From assembly GCA_017417315.1 (NCBI GenBank), contig JAFPZK010000001.1, forward strand, positions 28,264 to 92,263: DNA of 64,000 nt, in the 5' to 3' direction. The stretch comes from Bacteroidales bacterium (GTDB lineage Bacteria > Bacteroidota > Bacteroidia > Bacteroidales > UBA3824). The notes beneath the pieces are model-generated. The model did not search any database. It was given only the letters and a program-made list of their open reading frames with translations, and was not told the origin of the DNA. Positions 60,552-64,000 of the stretch are shown piece by piece. Both the position numbers and the translations under genes were made by a program. Every line of letters begins with the position of its first letter. The stretch's first letter is position 1.

Positions 60552-62870
60552 ATGAAAAAATTACTCTTACTATTTTTTGCCGCCTTGCTGCTTGCGAGTT
60601 GCGGCGAAAAGCAACCTCAGACGGGCAGTTTTTCTGCCGGCGACAAGACCTTTTTGCTCAACGGCAAACCTTTTCTTGTAAAAGCCGCCGAAATCCATTA
60701 TTCCCGTATCCCGAAAGAATATTGGGAAAACCGTATTCAACTTTGTAAAGCCTTGGGTATGAATACGTTGTGTATTTACATTTTTTGGAATTACCATGAA
60801 ATGGAAGAAGGTAAATTCGACTTTTCGGGCGACAAGGACATCGCTGAATTTTGCCGTTTGGCGCAGAAAAACGGAATGTACATCATCGTCCGTCCCGGTC
60901 CTTACGTTTGTGCTGAATGGGAAATGGGTGGTCTTCCGTGGTGGCTGTTGAAAAACGATTCAATTCAACTCCGCACACTCGATTCAGATTACATGAACCA
61001 CGTTGAAAAGTTTATGGCGGAAGTCGGCAAACAGTTGTCGCCGCTGCAAATCACTAACGGCGGAAATATCATTATGGTTCAGGTCGAAAACGAGTATGGA
61101 AGTTACGGCACGGACAAGCCTTACATCAGTGCAATCCGCGACATCGTAAAAAAATCGGGGTTCGACAAAGTGCCTTTGTTTCAGTGCGATTGGAGCAGCA
61201 ATTTTACGAACAACGCTCTTGACGATTTGCTTTGGACGGTTAATTTCGGCACGGGCAGCGACATCGACGCGCAGTTCAAAAAGTTGAAAGAACTTCGTCC
61301 GAATACGCCTTTGATGTGCAGCGAATTTTGGAGCGGCTGGTTTGACCATTGGGGACGTCCGCACGAGACACGTCCTGCCGACGTTATGGTCAGCGGTCTT
61401 GAAGAAATGATTGAAAAAAACATTTCGTTCAGCCTTTATATGACACACGGCGGCACGACATTCGGCTTTTGGGGCGGTGCTAACAATCCGGCTTATAGTG
61501 CGATGTGTTCGTCATACGATTATGACGCACCGATTTCAGAAAACGGTCAGGTTACCGAGAAATACACTTTGCTGAGAGATATGATGGCAAAACATCTTTC
61601 TGAGGGTGAGCAACTTGCTGAAATTCCTCAGCAAATAAAAGCGGTGAATTTAGCCGAATTTACGCTCAAAGAATACGCCCCTGTTTTTGAAAATCTTCCG
61701 GCGGCTATCGAAAGCGAAACGATAAAACCGATGGAAACATTCAATCAGGGTTGGGGTTCGATTCTTTACCGCACAACGCTTGATGACAAACTCAAAAAAG
61801 GCTCTGAAATCAAGATTGATGAGGTTCACGATTATGCTTTGGTTTTTGCTGACGGTGAAAAAATCGCCGAACTCGACCGCCGCAAAGGTGAATTTTCGTT
61901 CACTTTGGACAGAAACCTGAAAAAAGGCTGCGTTCTCGACATTTACGTTGAGGCTTTGGGACGTGTTAATTTCGACAAATCAATTCACGACCGCAAAGGT
62001 ATAACGAAATCGGTTTCGGCAGACGGTGTAGAGTTGAAAAATTGGAAAGTTTACTCTTTGCCGTTGGATTACGGTTTTGCCGCTCACAAAAAATATACGG
62101 CTTTAACAAAGACGGATATGCCTGCTTATTATAAAGGTGTTTTCACGGTTGACAAACCCGAAGATACGTTTTTGGATTTTTCTACATGGGGCAAAGGTTT
62201 TGTTTGGGTTAACGGTCATGCTTTGGGCAGGATTTGGAAAATCGGACCTCAGCAAACGCTTTATATGCCGGGTTGTTGGTTAAAAAAGGGTGAAAACGAG
62301 ATTATCGTTTTGGACATCTTGTCGCCTGAAAATCCGGTTGTTAAAGGTCTTGACAAACCGATTCTTGACATGCTCCGTGTCAGCGTTCCTCAAACTCACC
62401 GCAAAGACGGCGAAAAACTTGATTTAACGAAAGAGCAGCCCGTGGTTTCGGGTTCGTTGCAAAACATAGCATCGCCGCAAGTGATTGAATTTGAGAAACC
62501 TGTCAGCGGACGTTACTTATGTGTTGAAGCCCTGAATAATTTCACCGGCGACAATATAACCTCGTTTGCGGAGTTGGACGCTTTTGACAAAAAAGGCAAA
62601 CTTATCAACCGTAAAGATTGGAGAGTTGTTTATGCTGACAGCGAAGAGACCCGTTCAGGCGAATATACGGCAGACAAACTTTACGATTTGCAAGAGTCTA
62701 CATATTGGCAAACGGTTGACAATGTGGCTTTTCCGCACGCTGTTGTCATCGACCTCGGCAAAACGGAAACGATTAAGTCAATCCGCATTATCCCCCGTCA
62801 GGAAAAAGGCAATCCGGGACTAATGAAAGATTTTAGGATTTATATAAAGGAGAAAGAGTTTAAGAAGTAA
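60552..62870 (+). CDS. GH35 beta-galactosidase lipoprotein with F5/8-type C-terminal domain
   Basis: Exo-beta-galactosidase of family GH35 (772 aa), retaining. Lipobox LLASC (Cys17). Conserved blocks: WNYHEMEEGKFDFSG, RPGPYVCAEWEMGGLPWWL (~114-132), acid/base Glu in VENEYGSYG (~178-186), nucleophile Glu258 in MCSEFWSGW, then THGGTTFGFW. Middle beta-sandwich domains have GFVWVNGHALGRIW, and a C-terminal discoidin/CBM32-like domain (~640-770) ends FRIYIKE. Last gene of the PUL; it would remove terminal galactose from oligosaccharides released by the GH30 enzymes. Confidence 0.94.
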   Translation: MKKLLLLFFAALLLASCGEKQPQTGSFSAGDKTFLLNGKPFLVKAAEIHYSRIPKEYWENRIQLCKALGMNTLCIYIFWNYHEMEEGKFDFSGDKDIAEFCRLAQKNGMYIIVRPGPYVCAEWEMGGLPWWLLKNDSIQLRTLDSDYMNHVEKFMAEVGKQLSPLQITNGGNIIMVQVENEYGSYGTDKPYISAIRDIVKKSGFDKVPLFQCDWSSNFTNNALDDLLWTVNFGTGSDIDAQFKKLKELRPNTPLMCSEFWSGWFDHWGRPHETRPADVMVSGLEEMIEKNISFSLYMTHGGTTFGFWGGANNPAYSAMCSSYDYDAPISENGQVTEKYTLLRDMMAKHLSEGEQLAEIPQQIKAVNLAEFTLKEYAPVFENLPAAIESETIKPMETFNQGWGSILYRTTLDDKLKKGSEIKIDEVHDYALVFADGEKIAELDRRKGEFSFTLDRNLKKGCVLDIYVEALGRVNFDKSIHDRKGITKSVSADGVELKNWKVYSLPLDYGFAAHKKYTALTKTDMPAYYKGVFTVDKPEDTFLDFSTWGKGFVWVNGHALGRIWKIGPQQTLYMPGCWLKKGENEIIVLDILSPENPVVKGLDKPILDMLRVSVPQTHRKDGEKLDLTKEQPVVSGSLQNIASPQVIEFEKPVSGRYLCVEALNNFTGDNITSFAELDAFDKKGKLINRKDWRVVYADSEETRSGEYTADKLYDLQESTYWQTVDNVAFPHAVVIDLGKTETIKSIRIIPRQEKGNPGLMKDFRIYIKEKEFKK

Positions 62871-62876
62871 AAAAGG

Positions 62877-62902
62877 TAGGGCTGCCCAATTCGACAGCCC
62901 TA
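62877..62902. terminator. Bidirectional terminator after the PUL
   Basis: An 8-bp GC-rich stem (TAGGGCTG and complement, 10-nt loop) between convergent genes. On the minus strand it is followed by six T, on the plus strand by a short T-run. Confidence 0.65.
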
Positions 62903-62911
62903 TTTCGTTAC

Positions 62912-63841
62912 TCAATTTATCAACTCTTCTAATTGTTTAGCGCTTGAAGCCCCGACAATTACCGTTGTAACGGCGGGGTTTTTCTTTACGAAATTCAAAG
63001 CGTATTGAGCAGGAGTAAGTTGTTTTTCGTCAGCCTCCTTTTTGAATTTTAAAAGCGTTTCAATCATTTCGGGCGTTAAAGCGGCTTTTTTCAAGAAAAA
63101 ATCTTTCGCCATGCGGGAGTCTTCGGGAATACCGTTAAAGTATTTTCCCGTCAGAAGTCCTTGTGCCAAAGGCGAAAACGCCGCAAATCCGACCCCGAAT
63201 TTTTCACATTCAGGCAAAATTTCTGCTTCCGGCTCGCGGTCAAGCATATTGTATTTTCCTTGGTAAAGCAGACAATGAACGTCTCTGTCAGAGAGATATT
63301 TATACGCAAATTCGGCTTTGTCGGCGGGATATTTTGAAATTCCGACGTAAAGGGCTTTCCCTGAACGCACAATATCGACAAGGGTTTGAAGTGTTTCTTC
63401 GAGCGGTGTTTCTGGGTCGTAACGGTGAGAGTAAAAAATATCCACGTAATCAAGACCTAAACGTTTGAGGCTCTGGTCGATACCGGCTATAAGATGTTTG
63501 CGCGAATTAAACTCGCCGAAAGGTCCTTCCCACATATCGTGTCCGGCTTTCGTGGCGATAAACATTTCGTCTCTGAAAGGCTTAAAATCCTTCTGAAAAA
63601 TATATCCGAAAGTTTCCTCCGCTGAGCCGTAAGAGGGACCGTAATTGTCAGCGAGGTCAAAATAATTGATACCGTTATCGAAAGCGAACCGCATGATTTG
63701 CCGGCAGTTGTCTAAGACATTAACGTCGCCGAAATTATGCCAAAAGCCTAAGGCAATTTCAGAAAGTTTCACGCCGCTTTTTCCTGCTCTGCGGTATTGC
63801 ATTTTGCCGCCGTAACGGTCTTGATTAGGTGTGTATATCAT
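62912..63841 (-). CDS. Aldo/keto reductase (YghZ-like)
   Basis: NAD(P)H-dependent reductase (309 aa) of the aldo/keto reductase superfamily. It has the N-terminal MIYTPNQDRYGGKMQYRRAG typical of the L-glyceraldehyde-3-phosphate reductase (YghZ) group, YFDLADNYGPSYGSAEE with the catalytic Asp and Tyr, IATKAG (Lys), FYSHRYDPETP (His), and KNPAVTTVIVGASSAKQLEE near the C-terminus for cofactor binding. The ATG was chosen by match to family N-termini; an earlier in-frame ATG would overlap the preceding gene. Probably detoxifies aldehydes; no link to the PUL is evident. Confidence 0.9.
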   Translation of the reverse strand: MIYTPNQDRYGGKMQYRRAGKSGVKLSEIALGFWHNFGDVNVLDNCRQIMRFAFDNGINYFDLADNYGPSYGSAEETFGYIFQKDFKPFRDEMFIATKAGHDMWEGPFGEFNSRKHLIAGIDQSLKRLGLDYVDIFYSHRYDPETPLEETLQTLVDIVRSGKALYVGISKYPADKAEFAYKYLSDRDVHCLLYQGKYNMLDREPEAEILPECEKFGVGFAAFSPLAQGLLTGKYFNGIPEDSRMAKDFFLKKAALTPEMIETLLKFKKEADEKQLTPAQYALNFVKKNPAVTTVIVGASSAKQLEELIN

Positions 63842-63854
63842 AATAATAATTTGC

Positions 63855-64000
63855 TTAATAAATTTCCTCCATTTTCTCCACTTCAAACCCTTTGAACACC
63901 ATCACAATTTTATGCAGTTTTGACGTGCCAATCATTTTTATAATCTGAGCATCGGCTGCGTAAAGGTTTAATTGCTTGGTAGCGGCTTCTAACGCCTCTG
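63855..64000 (-). CDS. 3' end of an unrecognised gene
   Basis: Partial reading frame entering from the right edge: about 48 codons ending in TAA, 13 bp before the aldo/keto reductase start. The readable C-terminus is helical and then basic/hydrophobic (EAATKQLNLYAADAQIIKM, LHKIVMVFKGFEVEKMEEIY). I do not recognise the family. Confidence 0.5.
   Translation of the reverse strand, partial: EALEAATKQLNLYAADAQIIKMIGTSKLHKIVMVFKGFEVEKMEEIY

Overview
The window comes from a low-GC (roughly 40% by eye) member of the Bacteroidetes, most likely the order Bacteroidales. The evidence is a complete SusC/SusD polysaccharide utilisation locus (PUL) with a hybrid two-component (HTCS) regulator, a Soj/ParB-DUF5683-MltD cluster, many short-leader genes behind Bacteroidetes-type promoters (TTTG, 19-21 bp, TAnnTTTG), and almost no Shine-Dalgarno sequences. 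No rRNA, tRNA or CRISPR array was seen, and no gene-free stretch exceeds 300 bases.

Layout. 1-6516 (minus): an envelope O-acetylation operon of two SGNH proteins and an MBOAT acyltransferase, interrupted by an EcoRI-family adenine methylase and a DUF262-HNH nuclease that have their own promoter. 6657-9611: a large outer-membrane beta-barrel protein. 9619-16490 (minus): an Rpn nuclease, MltD, DUF5683, ParB, ParA and an AbiEi/AbiEii toxin-antitoxin pair. 16601-25207: GH3 glycosidase, SpoIIE-type phosphatase plus acyltransferase, two paralogous lipoproteins with a radical SAM/SPASM enzyme, and a Bro-N protein. 25433-30552: panB, two FKBP-type lipoproteins, an unusual BioB-like radical SAM enzyme, NUDIX hydrolase, purB. 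30652-37910: DUF4159 and transglutaminase-like exported proteins, a second SpoIIE phosphatase with two exported hydrolases, an Rpn nuclease and a leucine-rich repeat protein.

38131-40592 holds a five-gene SiaB-SiaC-SiaB-SiaC-SiaC array, a duplicated partner-switching module that could be served by the two SpoIIE phosphatases elsewhere in the window. At 40678-41967 is a DUF4143 ATPase whose promoter sits in four 19-bp direct repeats with an exact 32-bp period. 42224-46785 is a run from nhaD to an iron-containing alcohol dehydrogenase containing a DUF3791/DUF3990 cassette with Firmicutes-like ribosome binding sites.

46790-62870 is the PUL. The divergent HTCS regulator is split by one in-frame amber codon inside its only connecting membrane helix. 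Between it and the PUL lies a symmetrical operator-like array. The PUL encodes a surface lipoprotein, SusC, SusD, two GH30 enzymes and a GH35 beta-galactosidase, which suggests a beta-galactan (possibly beta-1,6-galactan) substrate. Two copies of a palindromic element lie in its intergenic gaps. The window ends with an aldo/keto reductase and the 3' end of an unrecognised gene.

The observations most worth following are the amber-split HTCS and its operator, the phased repeats at the DUF4143 promoter, the SiaB/SiaC array, the radical SAM/lipoprotein trio, the nuclease-methylase cassette and the BioB variant.
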